The notes: generated from the letters alone by a model not told the origin. A DNA stretch of 10,567 bases from Lentzea aerocolonigenes (GCF_000955955.1 NZ_JYJG01000048.1:1-10567), one strand, 5' to 3'; shown: positions 1-6,933, counted from the stretch's first letter. Translations and numbers: made by a program.

Positions 1-81
1 ACCACCGCACGGCGCATCAGCGCCCGGCCAACGCGCGCCAGCCAGCACAAGCCGACCACCACGGCCCGCCAGCACCCCAAC

Positions 82-3006
82 CTACGAGGTAGCCAACCTC
101 AACTCATCCACCTCAGCCTGGAACCCGGCCGCGGTGAGCGTTTCCTCAGCCAACCGCCACTGCTCCCGAGCCTCGTCCACTCGCCCGGCACGCTCCAAAG
201 CATTCCCGAGCACCCGCAACGACCGCCCCAACTCAGGCGGAGAGTCCATCTCCCGCGACTGCTCCAAAGCCAGCCCGGCCAACCGCAACGCCTCCTCAGG
301 CGTGGCAGCCAGCGCGGATCTCAAGCGCCACACCCAGATCCGCCCGTGCCGGTCGTCGTGTTCCTCGAAGAACTCCCAAGCCAGCCGCAGCTGCTCCTCG
401 GCGAGCGCCACCTGCCCGGACCGGATCAACGTGTCCGCGAGGAACAACCGCATGTGCGCCGCGAAGTCCGGATCTCCGAGCTTCTGCGCCGCGGCCAACG
501 AGGACCGCAGCAGCGCCGCCGACATCTCCAGCTCGCCGGTGAACTGGTGCAACCGCCCCAGCTCCAGCGTCGCGGCCAGCTCACTCTGCTCGTCCCCGAG
601 CTGACCGGCCACCCGGCGCGCCCGCTCCAGGTACTCCTGCGCCGCGGCCAGCCCACCCGCACGCCGCTCGATCGCACCCAGCGAGCACAGCACCTCGACC
701 TCACCGTGCGGGTTGCCGGAAGCCACGAACCGCGTCATGGCCTCACGATGGGCCGAACGGGCCTCCAGCGAGCGCCCGCTGAACTCGTGGATCCACCCCA
801 TGCCGTACCAGCTGTAGGCCTCGCCCCACACGTCACCGGCCGCAGCGAAAGCCTCCTGCGCGGCGGCGAAGTCGGCGGACGCCTCGGTGTACTTGTGCAT
901 GCGCGCGTACAGGATTCCGCGCTGCTGCAACAGGATCGGCTTGCGCTCGGGCGGCGCGCAGGACAATCCGAGCTCGTTGATCTGCTCCCAGTCGTCGAAC
1001 CGGGCCCGCAGGTCGCAGAACGCCGTCGAGCGGATCACCAGTTCCGCGGCCAGCGAGCACAGCCCCAGGGCGGCGGCCTGGTTGATCAGCGCGTGGATGT
1101 TCTGCCACTCCGCGTCGAACCACGCGGCCGCGTCGCCGAGGTCGAACCGTTCCAGCGCGAGCGGTTCCAGCCGGATCGCCTGGTGCGGCAGCTCGACGTC
1201 CGCGCGCGTCACCAGGTCCAGCCACTGCTCGAACAACGCCTTCAACGCGACTGAGGGATCCTCGTCCGCCGCCTCACGCCCGAACGCGCGCAGCAGGTCG
1301 TGCAGCCGGTACCGCACCTGACCCAGCGCGTCGCGGCCGGCGTAGTCGACCAGACGAGCGTCGACGAGCGCCTCGACGTGGTCCTCCGCGTCGTCCAAAT
1401 CCAGGCCCAGCAACGGTGACGCCATCCAGGCCGGAAAGTCGGGCGTGTCGACCAGCGACAGCAGGCGGAACGCGGTCCGGTGCGTCGAGTCCAGCCCGTC
1501 GTAGGACAACGCCAAGGAGGCCCGGACGTCCAAGTCTCCCAGCGACAGCTCGTCGAAGCGGCGGCGCTCGTCCGACAACCGCCCGGCCAGCTTCGCCAGC
1601 TGCCAGTGCGGGCGCGCCACCAACCGGGCGGCGGCCACCCGCAATGCCAACGGCAACTGCCCGCAGTAGGTCACGATCGCCTGAGCCGCAACGGGTTCCG
1701 CGGCAACCCGAGCCTCACCCACGGCAGCCTGCAGCAACGCCAGCGCGTCAGAAGAAGGCAGCACGTCCAGCGGTACGACGTGAGCGGCTTCGAGCCCGGC
1801 CAGCGCCGCCCGCGAAGTCACCAGAGCCGCGCCTGAAGTCGTCCCCGGCAGCAACGGCCGAACCTGAGCCTCGTTGACCGCGTTGTCCAAGACCACGAGA
1901 ATCCGGCGGTCGGACAACAGATCGCGGTAAAGATCCACCCGGTCGTCCACAGAGGACGGAATCGCGCCACCCGAAACACCGAGACCGCGCAGCAACCGGT
2001 CCAGCGCGGCAGCGGGTTCGACGGGCTTCTGCTCGCCACCGCGCAGGTTCAGGTAGAGCTGCCCGTCCGGGAACGCGTCCCGCACGACATGAGCACAGTG
2101 CACGGCCAACGAAGTCTTACCCACACCGCCGGGCCCGGTGATCGTCCACGTCCCACCGGCACGCAACCCGGCCGTCAGCCGCGCAACCTCGTCAGCACGC
2201 CCGGAGAAGTCCCCCACGGCAGGCGGCAGCCAGGAAGGCCCGGCCTGAACCGCAACGGGCGCCGACGACCCGGCCAGCACCTCCATGTGCAGCGCACGCA
2301 GCTCGGCGTTGGGATCGATCCCGAGCTCGTCGGCCAGCACGTCACTGGCCCGGCGGAACACATCGAGTGCCTGCGCCTGCTGCCCGGCCCGGTGCAGAGC
2401 CAGCATCAGCTGGTACCAGAACCGTTCGCGCAACGGATGCTCGGCGACCAGGGAACGGAGCTCGTCCACGATCTGGTCGTGGCGCCCCAGCTGGAGCTCG
2501 GCGTCGTTGCGCCGCTCCAGCACCTCCCAGCGCTGCTCGTTCAGGCGCTGCACGTCGGTCTGTTCCATCCGCAGCGACGACACCTGGTCCAGCGCGGGCC
2601 CCCGCCACAACGCCGCGGCCTCGCCCAGCAGCCGGGCCTCGGTCTCCAGATCGGGCGCGCGGCGGGCCTCTGCGCGCAGCCGCTGGAACGTCAGCAGGTC
2701 GAGCTGGTCGTCGTCGACGTGGATCGAGTAGCCGGTCGACCAGGTGCGGACGAGCTGGCGGTCCGCGAGGTCGTCCAGCGTCTGCCTCAAGCGCATGACG
2801 TACGTCTGCAGAGTCGCGCGAGCCGACCCGGACGGTTCCTCGCCCCAGAGGTGCTCCATCAGCTCGTACGAGGAGACCGGCGCGTTGGCTTTCATCAGCA
2901 ACGCGGCGAGCAGGACACGCTGTTTGGCCGACCGCAGCTCCACGACCCGGCCCGAGTCGATGACCTGCAACGATCCGAGAACCTTGAACCCCCACCGCCG
3001 TTGCAT
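82..3006 (-). CDS. AfsR/SARP-family transcriptional regulator (wHTH-BTAD-NB-ARC-TPR)
   Basis: This 974-residue cytoplasmic regulator probably activates nearby or secondary-metabolism promoters and is a STAND ATPase. Residues 1-97 form an OmpR-like winged helix. Residues about 101-245 form the bacterial transcriptional activator domain, ending in the typical ELGIDPNAELRALH. The NB-ARC module has Walker A GPGGVGKTS (291-299), Walker B RILVVLDN (368-375), TSR (397-399), a GLPLAL-like QLPLAL (450-455) and an MHD-like LHD (568-570). The rest, about 640-965, is helical TPR-like repeats that probably sense a ligand or partner. Length and domain order match AfsR. The ATG at 3006 is followed directly by the wHTH strand FKVLGSLQV, which supports it. 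Upstream is TAGGAT only 6 nt from the ATG, with CTGACA further upstream, so the mRNA is probably leaderless. Direct repeats in the divergent gap suggest self-regulation. The family is certain; the target genes are inferred. Confidence 0.95.
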   Translation of the reverse strand: MQRRWGFKVLGSLQVIDSGRVVELRSAKQRVLLAALLMKANAPVSSYELMEHLWGEEPSGSARATLQTYVMRLRQTLDDLADRQLVRTWSTGYSIHVDDDQLDLLTFQRLRAEARRAPDLETEARLLGEAAALWRGPALDQVSSLRMEQTDVQRLNEQRWEVLERRNDAELQLGRHDQIVDELRSLVAEHPLRERFWYQLMLALHRAGQQAQALDVFRRASDVLADELGIDPNAELRALHMEVLAGSSAPVAVQAGPSWLPPAVGDFSGRADEVARLTAGLRAGGTWTITGPGGVGKTSLAVHCAHVVRDAFPDGQLYLNLRGGEQKPVEPAAALDRLLRGLGVSGGAIPSSVDDRVDLYRDLLSDRRILVVLDNAVNEAQVRPLLPGTTSGAALVTSRAALAGLEAAHVVPLDVLPSSDALALLQAAVGEARVAAEPVAAQAIVTYCGQLPLALRVAAARLVARPHWQLAKLAGRLSDERRRFDELSLGDLDVRASLALSYDGLDSTHRTAFRLLSLVDTPDFPAWMASPLLGLDLDDAEDHVEALVDARLVDYAGRDALGQVRYRLHDLLRAFGREAADEDPSVALKALFEQWLDLVTRADVELPHQAIRLEPLALERFDLGDAAAWFDAEWQNIHALINQAAALGLCSLAAELVIRSTAFCDLRARFDDWEQINELGLSCAPPERKPILLQQRGILYARMHKYTEASADFAAAQEAFAAAGDVWGEAYSWYGMGWIHEFSGRSLEARSAHREAMTRFVASGNPHGEVEVLCSLGAIERRAGGLAAAQEYLERARRVAGQLGDEQSELAATLELGRLHQFTGELEMSAALLRSSLAAAQKLGDPDFAAHMRLFLADTLIRSGQVALAEEQLRLAWEFFEEHDDRHGRIWVWRLRSALAATPEEALRLAGLALEQSREMDSPPELGRSLRVLGNALERAGRVDEAREQWRLAEETLTAAGFQAEVDELRLATS

Positions 3007-3012
3007 GTGCCG

Positions 3013-3043
3013 ATCCTAACCAGCCGGTAACCCCAGGTGTCAG
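3013..3043 (-). promoter_or_regulatory. Candidate leaderless promoter of the AfsR-type regulator
   Basis: On the minus strand CTGACA (3043-3038) and TAGGAT (3018-3013) resemble the -35 and -10 boxes of HrdB-type promoters, with a rather long 19-bp spacer. The -10 ends 6 nt before the ATG at 3006, so transcription would start at or next to the start codon. The -35 lies inside one of the direct repeats at 3038-3056, so a protein bound there would touch it. The motif is seen; promoter activity is inferred. Confidence 0.5.
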
Positions 3044-3056
3044 CGAAATGTCAGCG
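3038..3056. promoter_or_regulatory. SARP-type operator: two TGTCAGCG direct repeats, 11-bp period
   Basis: TGTCAGCG occurs at 3038-3045 and again at 3049-3056, separated by AAA, giving a period of exactly 11 bp. SARP and AfsR proteins are known to bind tandem repeats spaced one helical turn apart and lying about 8 bp upstream of the -10. On the plus strand the second repeat ends 8 bp before GATGCT (3065-3070), a weak -10 candidate for the secreted-protein gene. The site lies between the AfsR-type gene and its divergent neighbour. Binding by this particular regulator is inferred. Confidence 0.5.
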
Positions 3057-3078
3057 GGTCGAGTGATGCTTCTCGCCC

Positions 3079-3516
3079 ATGAAGAGGACAACCTTCATCG
3101 CCGCCGCCGCGTTGCTCCTCGGAGTGGCCACGTCCGGCCAGGCGCAGGCGGAGAGCGCTCCCGGCTGCGGACCGGTGACGCAGATCGGCAAGACCGCCTA
3201 CATCGGAGCCCACGGGCAGAAGTGGGCCTCGGTCAAGCAGTTCAAAGGCTGCGGCAAGAACTGGGCATACATCTACACCTGGTCAGAGGTCCACAACGCC
3301 GGCGCCCCCTACACGCCCGTGTTCGTGATCATCGCGAAGTGGGGCAACGAGTGGTCGCGTGAGCCGTACGGCCACGCGGGCCGCAAGGAGGGCCGCTACC
3401 GCCAGCAGGAGCTGTGGTCCTACGGCACCGACACCCTCGACACGTGCACGAACGCCTTCGCCGAGTGGGACTCCGGCGCGACGACCTACCGGGCGGAAAC
3501 AGACATCCGCTGCTGA
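3079..3516 (+). CDS. Small secreted four-cysteine protein of unknown function
   Basis: The 145-residue product starts with a clear Sec signal peptide: MKR, a hydrophobic stretch over about residues 6-18, and an AQA signal peptidase I site after residue 24. The mature protein would be about 121 residues and rich in Trp and Tyr. It has four cysteines (30, 58, 123 and the C-terminal residue 145), enough for two disulfides. No lipobox or membrane segment is seen. I do not recognise the family. The Gly-Cys-Gly-Lys-Asn-Trp-Ala segment around 57-63 vaguely recalls small secreted actinobacterial DUF2690-type proteins, but this is weak. There is no Shine-Dalgarno before the ATG, which fits a leaderless or short-leader mRNA. 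It is divergent from the AfsR-type gene and shares the repeat-containing gap, so it may be that regulator's target. Confidence 0.85.
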   Translation: MKRTTFIAAAALLLGVATSGQAQAESAPGCGPVTQIGKTAYIGAHGQKWASVKQFKGCGKNWAYIYTWSEVHNAGAPYTPVFVIIAKWGNEWSREPYGHAGRKEGRYRQQELWSYGTDTLDTCTNAFAEWDSGATTYRAETDIRC

Positions 3517-3571
3517 TCACCCAGACCCCGAGCGGCGCCAAGGCCCCCCAGCTGGGCGCTGTTCGGCCCGT

Positions 3572-3622
3572 GGTGCCGCCGGGACCCGAAGCCCAAACCT
3601 CTCCTCGGGTCCCGGCGGCGCC
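3572..3622. terminator. Strong bidirectional hairpin between convergent genes
   Basis: The arms at 3575-3589 and 3605-3619 are 15-bp perfect complements (GCCGCCGGGACCCGA and its reverse complement) around a 15-nt loop. They extend to 18 bp with one T/G position at 3574/3620. The hairpin lies between the stop of the secreted-protein gene (3516) and that of the TPR gene (3629), so it can serve both strands. There is no T-tract on either side, as is usual for actinobacterial terminators. Confidence 0.75.
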
Positions 3623-3628
3623 TTCCAG

Positions 3629-4588
3629 TCAGGCTGCTCCCTGCTGCGACGTCATGAACTCCCCGAGCCGCGACGACAGCTCGTCCGCGGCCTCGTTGCC
3701 CCGCAACCGTTCCGCCTCCTGCTTCAACGGCCGCATCCGGTCCCGCGTGCGCGCCGAGCGGATCGGGCCGGACACCGCGATCGCCTGCTCCCCGATGTCC
3801 CGCGCGTGCTCGGCCTCGTTCTGCACCAGGTAGTTCACCGCCAGTGCGGCGAGCCGGAACGACTGGCTGCGCGAGGCCTCGTCGCCGTCAGAGGCAATCG
3901 CCCTGGTCAGCAACGGGATCGCGGACCGCGCGTACTTCACGTCGCAGGTGCGGGCGAGTTCGGTGTGGACCATGCCGCCGATCGACACCAGGTCGGCCAG
4001 GTCGAAGAAGCGCGCCCACGGCGGTGCGTCCTCGCTCTCGGCGCGTTCGAACTCCTCCTCCGCACGCGCGAACTGCCGCAACGCCTGCTTCTCCGCGCCC
4101 ATCTTCGCGAACGCCCACGCCTCGTTGGCGTGCAGGATCGACACGGCCAATGTGGAGCCACTGGCCTGCGCGATGGGCAAACCGCGCTGGAACGACGCGA
4201 GGGCGTCCTCGGCGAGTTCGTAGTGCAGGTGCACGCGGCCCATCCGGTAGTGGATGTTGGCCTCCAACGCACTGTTGCCCGACGTACGCGCGAGGTCCAT
4301 CGCACGGCCGAAGTGCAGGTGTGCGGATTCCAGCAGTCCCATGTCGAACGACGCCCAGCCGGCCAGGTTGTGCAGGTCCGCGATGGCCACCTGGAGCCGT
4401 TGCAGCACACGGCCGGACGAGCCGGCGTCGAGCAGGGGGTTCGCCCAGTTCAACAACGCGACGCAGGCGTCCCGGCAGGCGCCTCCGCCGTATTCGTAGT
4501 CGAGCGCCCGCAGAGCACTCGTCAGCGTTTCCACGTGCCGCACGTCCGTTTTGTCCACGCGAGCTGGAAATGCTTCGCCGTTGAACAT
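3629..4588 (-). CDS. Stand-alone TPR-repeat protein, related to XRE-TPR regulator sensor domains
   Basis: The product is 319 residues from the ATG at 4588, chosen because AGGAGG stands 7 nt upstream. An in-frame extension to 4849 would add 87 residues with no domain character. The sequence is helical and Ala/Leu-rich, with TPR-like helix pairs from about residue 70 to 250 (LAGWASFDMG...HFGRAMDLA, then YRMGRVHLHYELAEDALASF, then HANEAWAFAKMGAEKQALRQFARAEEEF). The N-terminal segment DVRHVETLTSALRALDYEYGGG resembles the linker that follows the HTH in Streptomyces NsdA-like XRE-TPR regulators. No HTH, signal peptide or membrane segment is present, so DNA binding is unlikely. It may be a partner or peptide-responsive protein. 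It lies downstream of the P450-ferredoxin pair on the same strand, but a 278-bp gap with hairpins suggests separate transcription. Confidence 0.85.
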   Translation of the reverse strand: MFNGEAFPARVDKTDVRHVETLTSALRALDYEYGGGACRDACVALLNWANPLLDAGSSGRVLQRLQVAIADLHNLAGWASFDMGLLESAHLHFGRAMDLARTSGNSALEANIHYRMGRVHLHYELAEDALASFQRGLPIAQASGSTLAVSILHANEAWAFAKMGAEKQALRQFARAEEEFERAESEDAPPWARFFDLADLVSIGGMVHTELARTCDVKYARSAIPLLTRAIASDGDEASRSQSFRLAALAVNYLVQNEAEHARDIGEQAIAVSGPIRSARTRDRMRPLKQEAERLRGNEAADELSSRLGEFMTSQQGAA

Positions 4589-4593
4589 AGCTG

Positions 4594-4601
4594 GTCCTCC
4601 T
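4594..4601 (-). promoter_or_regulatory. Strong ribosome binding site of the TPR gene
   Basis: On the minus strand, AGGAGG lies 7 nt before the ATG at 4588. It is the strongest Shine-Dalgarno match in the window and fixes the start of this gene against the longer open frame. Confidence 0.85.
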
Positions 4602-4726
4602 GACGTGCGCCGGACACCCGCTGTGCAGGTACCCGTTACACACCGCCGGTACTCACCGCGCCGCCTGCACCATCCCGCTGTTCGGCCTGGTCGGGAAGGG
4701 TCTTTGGACTCTCCCGGAACGTGTGC

Positions 4727-4758
4727 GCGCGACCACCACAACGCCGTGGTGGTCGCGC
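4727..4758. terminator. Perfect 13-bp hairpin in the TPR/ferredoxin gap
   Basis: The arm GCGCGACCACCAC (4727-4739) and its exact reverse complement (4746-4758) enclose a 6-nt loop. It lies 109 nt past the ferredoxin stop and 139 nt before the TPR start, so it probably ends the P450-ferredoxin transcript. It could instead be an operator or leader hairpin of the TPR gene. No T-tract follows on either strand. Confidence 0.55.
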
Positions 4759-4831
4759 TTACGATTCTGGACGAACAGCGTGATCGGAAAGGGGCCATCG
4801 AGGTGTCAGCCAAGAGGAACTGAATCCATTT

Positions 4832-4852
4832 CCAGTGATGACTCCTCACCGG
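4832..4852 (-). terminator. Weak hairpin just after the ferredoxin gene
   Basis: Seven-base arms (4832-4838 and 4846-4852) with a 7-nt loop pair fully in minus-strand RNA if one G-U pair is allowed. The hairpin begins 14 nt after the ferredoxin stop. It lacks a U-tract and is short, so it may only protect the 3' end. Confidence 0.3.
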
Positions 4853-4866
4853 AACGGCCGATCAAG

Positions 4867-5073
4867 TCACTCTTCCAGGCTCACCACTCCGGCCGGGCAC
4901 CTGTCCACCGCGTCACGAACGCCCGGGAGCAGCTCTGCCGGCGGTTCGGAGATCAGCACGAGGCCGAGCCCGTCGTCATCCGACTGATCGAACACGTCCG
5001 GTGCGGCGAGCACGCACTGGCCCGATCCGATGCACCGCGTCTGGTCTATCCGGACCGTCGCACTCTTTGGCAC
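4867..5073 (-). CDS. [3Fe-4S] ferredoxin, P450 redox partner
   Basis: This 68-residue acidic protein passes single electrons to the P450 encoded just upstream. Cys14, Cys20 and Cys59 (the last in a CP motif) are the cluster ligands. Ser17 stands where the fourth Cys of a CxxCxxC [4Fe-4S] motif would be, so a [3Fe-4S] cluster is expected, as in other actinobacterial P450 ferredoxins. Its length is typical. The start is a GTG (minus strand 5073-5071), one base after the P450 stop. No good Shine-Dalgarno is seen, so translation probably depends on coupling to the P450. The ferredoxin reductase needed to complete the chain is not in the window. Confidence 0.95.
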   Translation of the reverse strand: MPKSATVRIDQTRCIGSGQCVLAAPDVFDQSDDDGLGLVLISEPPAELLPGVRDAVDRCPAGVVSLEE

Positions 5074-5074
5074 T

Positions 5075-6268
5075 TCACCACACCACCGGGATGGCGGACG
5101 CGCCGTAGGTGATCATGTCCTCGCGGAAGGTCATCTCAGTGACGGGCACCGCGGGGCGGATGTTCGGGAACCGCGTGAAGAGCGACTGGAGCAGGATCTG
5201 CAGCTCGGTGCGGGCCAGGTTCGCGCCGAGGCACTGGTGCGGACCGAAGCCGAAACCGAGGTGCGACACGGCCTTGCGCTCCAGGTCGAGCTCGCCGGCG
5301 TGCGGGCACAGCTCCTCGTCCAGGTTGGCGTGCAGCGAGATCACCGCCCACTCGCCCGCCTTGACGGTCACGCCGTCGACCTCGACGTCCTCGAGCGCCT
5401 TGCGCTGGATCCCGGCGCCGCCGAGCCTGCCGATCGTGTACCGCATCAGCTCCTCGACGATCACATCCGCGCGGCTCGGGTCGCGCTGCAGGATCTCCAG
5501 CTGGTCGGGACGTTCGAACAGGGTGAGCGTGAAGAGGCCGAAGAAGTTCGACGTCGTCTCGTGCCCGGCCACGAGCAGGCCGATCGCGAGCAACATCAGC
5601 TCTTCCTGGTCGAAGTCGGTCTCGTTGACCATCAGGCCGATCATGTCGCTGGTGTCGCCGGATGCCTTCTTCTCCGCGACGACCTTGGCGATCACCTCGC
5701 CCAACTGTGCGGCCAGAGCCTCGTACTCGACCTTGGAACCGTTCTTGCCGAGCATCTGCTTGGCGGTCGCCTGGAAGAGTTCCTGATGCTCTGGCGGCAC
5801 GCCGAGCAGGTCGGCGATCACCAGTGACGGCACCGGCAGGCACAGCGATGCCACGAGGTCGGCGGGTGCGCCCTGGCGTTCCATCGCGTCGAGGTGCTCG
5901 TCGACGATCTGCTGAATCCGCGGCCGCATCTCGGCCATGCGCTTGACCATGAAGCCGCGCGAGAGAGGACGCCGCAGCCGGAGGTGCTCCTCGCCGTCCA
6001 TCGCGTTCATGTTGCCGGGCTGCGACGAGTCGAGAACCGGCTCGCCCTCGGTGCGCATCGCCGGTGCGCCGTCCCGGTTCGCGCTGAACCGCTTGTCGGA
6101 CAGCACCTTCCGGACGCCTGCGTAGCTGCTGAAGATCCAGCCCTCGACGCCGTTCGGCCAGCGCATCCGCACGGGTCCGTTGCTGATGGCGTCCTCGAAG
6201 CCGGCGGGCGGGCCGAGCGGATGCACGCGGTTGTCGTGAGGCACTGGACAGACGGCAGCTTCAGTCAC
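5075..6268 (-). CDS. Cytochrome P450 monooxygenase (CYP105-like)
   Basis: This is a soluble bacterial class I P450 of 397 residues, a usual length. It has the C-helix HLRLRR (95-100), the I-helix oxygen-activation motif AGHETTS (234-240), the K-helix ExxR (Glu273-Arg276) and the haem loop FGFGPHQCLG with ligand Cys346. The ending (FREDMITYGASAIPVVW) resembles CYP105-type enzymes, but the subfamily is a guess and the substrate is unknown. The GTG at 6268 is preferred because GAGGAG lies 7 nt upstream. An upstream in-frame TTG at 6283 would put that ribosome site inside the gene. The usual ANRD after the K helix reads ANLD here (314-317). It is followed at 1 bp by its ferredoxin and preceded by a TetR gene and a probable operator. 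Confidence 0.96.
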   Translation of the reverse strand: MTEAAVCPVPHDNRVHPLGPPAGFEDAISNGPVRMRWPNGVEGWIFSSYAGVRKVLSDKRFSANRDGAPAMRTEGEPVLDSSQPGNMNAMDGEEHLRLRRPLSRGFMVKRMAEMRPRIQQIVDEHLDAMERQGAPADLVASLCLPVPSLVIADLLGVPPEHQELFQATAKQMLGKNGSKVEYEALAAQLGEVIAKVVAEKKASGDTSDMIGLMVNETDFDQEELMLLAIGLLVAGHETTSNFFGLFTLTLFERPDQLEILQRDPSRADVIVEELMRYTIGRLGGAGIQRKALEDVEVDGVTVKAGEWAVISLHANLDEELCPHAGELDLERKAVSHLGFGFGPHQCLGANLARTELQILLQSLFTRFPNIRPAVPVTEMTFREDMITYGASAIPVVW

Positions 6269-6275
6269 GGGAGCT

Positions 6276-6281
6276 CTCCTC
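6276..6281 (-). promoter_or_regulatory. Ribosome binding site fixing the P450 start
   Basis: GAGGAG on the minus strand, 7 nt before the GTG at 6268. It overlaps the edge of the adjoining inverted repeat, so a repressor bound there would lie right at the start of the P450 message. Confidence 0.75.
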
Positions 6282-6305
6282 AACAGAACAAAACTGTTCT
6301 TTTGA
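6280..6305. promoter_or_regulatory. Probable TetR-family operator upstream of the P450
   Basis: This is a 26-bp inverted repeat with arms TCAACAGAACA (6280-6290) and TGTTCTTTTGA (6295-6305), matching at 10 of 11 positions around a 4-bp AAAC centre. The core AGAACA/TGTTCT is perfect. It is A/T-rich in GC-rich surroundings. It lies between the TetR gene stop (6347) and the P450 start (6268), the expected place for an operator controlling the P450-ferredoxin pair. Size and symmetry fit TetR-family operators; that this TetR binds it is inferred. No -35/-10 pair could be assigned with confidence. Confidence 0.65.
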
Positions 6306-6346
6306 AACCATGACCGAACGTAGCGAAGAAACTACGATCTGACGAG

Positions 6347-6910
6347 TTATTTGGTCCGAAAGGTCCCGATCAACGGTCTCAACAGGCCGTCGACGATGCT
6401 GTCGATGACGCCCTGCTCGTCCGACCGAAGGACGAAAGTCGAGATCAGCGCGGTGATGAGGACGTCGGTGTCGAGGCGCTCCGGCAGTTCGCCGCGCGCC
6501 TTCGCCCGGTGGATCGCGACCCGCAGGTGCTCCGTGTAGGCGCGGTCGATGTGCTCCTCGCGCAGGCACGCGAGGTCGGCGTCCTGACGACTGCCCTCCA
6601 GCAGCCCGAGGAAGATTCCGGCCGTGTCGAACGGCATCGGCTCACTCCACGCCCGCATGATCACCCGGACGTCGTCGGCGAACGCTCCCTCGTCCGGCTG
6701 CGACAGTTCGGGCAGGTTCGCCTTCAACGCGTCCGTGATCAACCGGGCCTTGGACGGCCACCGCTGGTAGAGGCTCGCCTTGCTCGCACGCGCGCGGCTT
6801 GCGACGAGATCCATGTTGAACCGCGCGTAGCCGACCTCGGCCAGCACGTGGAGCACGGCGGAGAAGACCTCTTGCTGCCTTGCAGGCGCGTCCAAGGGCG
6901 TGCGACCCAC
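6347..6910 (-). CDS. TetR/AcrR-family transcriptional repressor
   Basis: This 187-residue regulator has an N-terminal TetR helix-turn-helix over about residues 12-58. It shows the typical VASRARASKASLYQRWPSKARLITDAL pattern, ending in the LYxxxxSKxxLI hallmark. The remaining helices (about 65-187) form a ligand-binding and dimerisation domain. A small hydrophobic ligand, perhaps the P450 substrate, would be usual for the family. The start is a GTG at 6910 with AAGGAG 4 nt upstream, a rather short spacing. It lies 78 bp upstream of the P450 on the same strand, with a 26-bp inverted repeat between them, so repression of the P450-ferredoxin pair is the likely role. It also starts 23 bp after the glycosyltransferase stop and may be reached by read-through from that operon. 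Confidence 0.93.
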   Translation of the reverse strand: MGRTPLDAPARQQEVFSAVLHVLAEVGYARFNMDLVASRARASKASLYQRWPSKARLITDALKANLPELSQPDEGAFADDVRVIMRAWSEPMPFDTAGIFLGLLEGSRQDADLACLREEHIDRAYTEHLRVAIHRAKARGELPERLDTDVLITALISTFVLRSDEQGVIDSIVDGLLRPLIGTFRTK

Positions 6911-6933
6911 CGTGCTCCTTCACGTGCAGTGGC

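Noticed and set aside
1..81. Possible start of a minus-strand gene (GTG at 59) running off the left edge
   Set aside because: Only about 20 codons are visible, there is no good ribosome site, and the segment is too short to judge.
2089..3030. Long plus-strand frame opposite the AfsR-type gene
   Set aside because: It is antisense to the wHTH-BTAD coding region, has a composition typical of a shadow frame and no ribosome site. The minus-strand protein has clear domains.
3359..4603. 414-codon plus-strand frame starting inside the secreted-protein gene
   Set aside because: It overlaps the secreted-protein gene in another frame, runs through the strong hairpin at 3572-3622 and is antisense to the TPR gene. 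The product is Arg-rich and without motifs.
4804..4810. A single TGTCAGC identical to the SARP-type heptamer
   Set aside because: No second copy lies 11 or 22 bp away, so it is probably chance.
4589..4849. N-terminal extension of the TPR protein up to 4849
   Set aside because: The extra 87 residues are Arg/Ser/Trp-rich without HTH character and span the 13-bp hairpin. AGGAGG sits exactly before the ATG at 4588.
6269..6283. TTG start for the P450 at 6283
   Set aside because: The TTG codon and the next codons are the ribosome site (GAGGAG) of the GTG at 6268, which has proper spacing.
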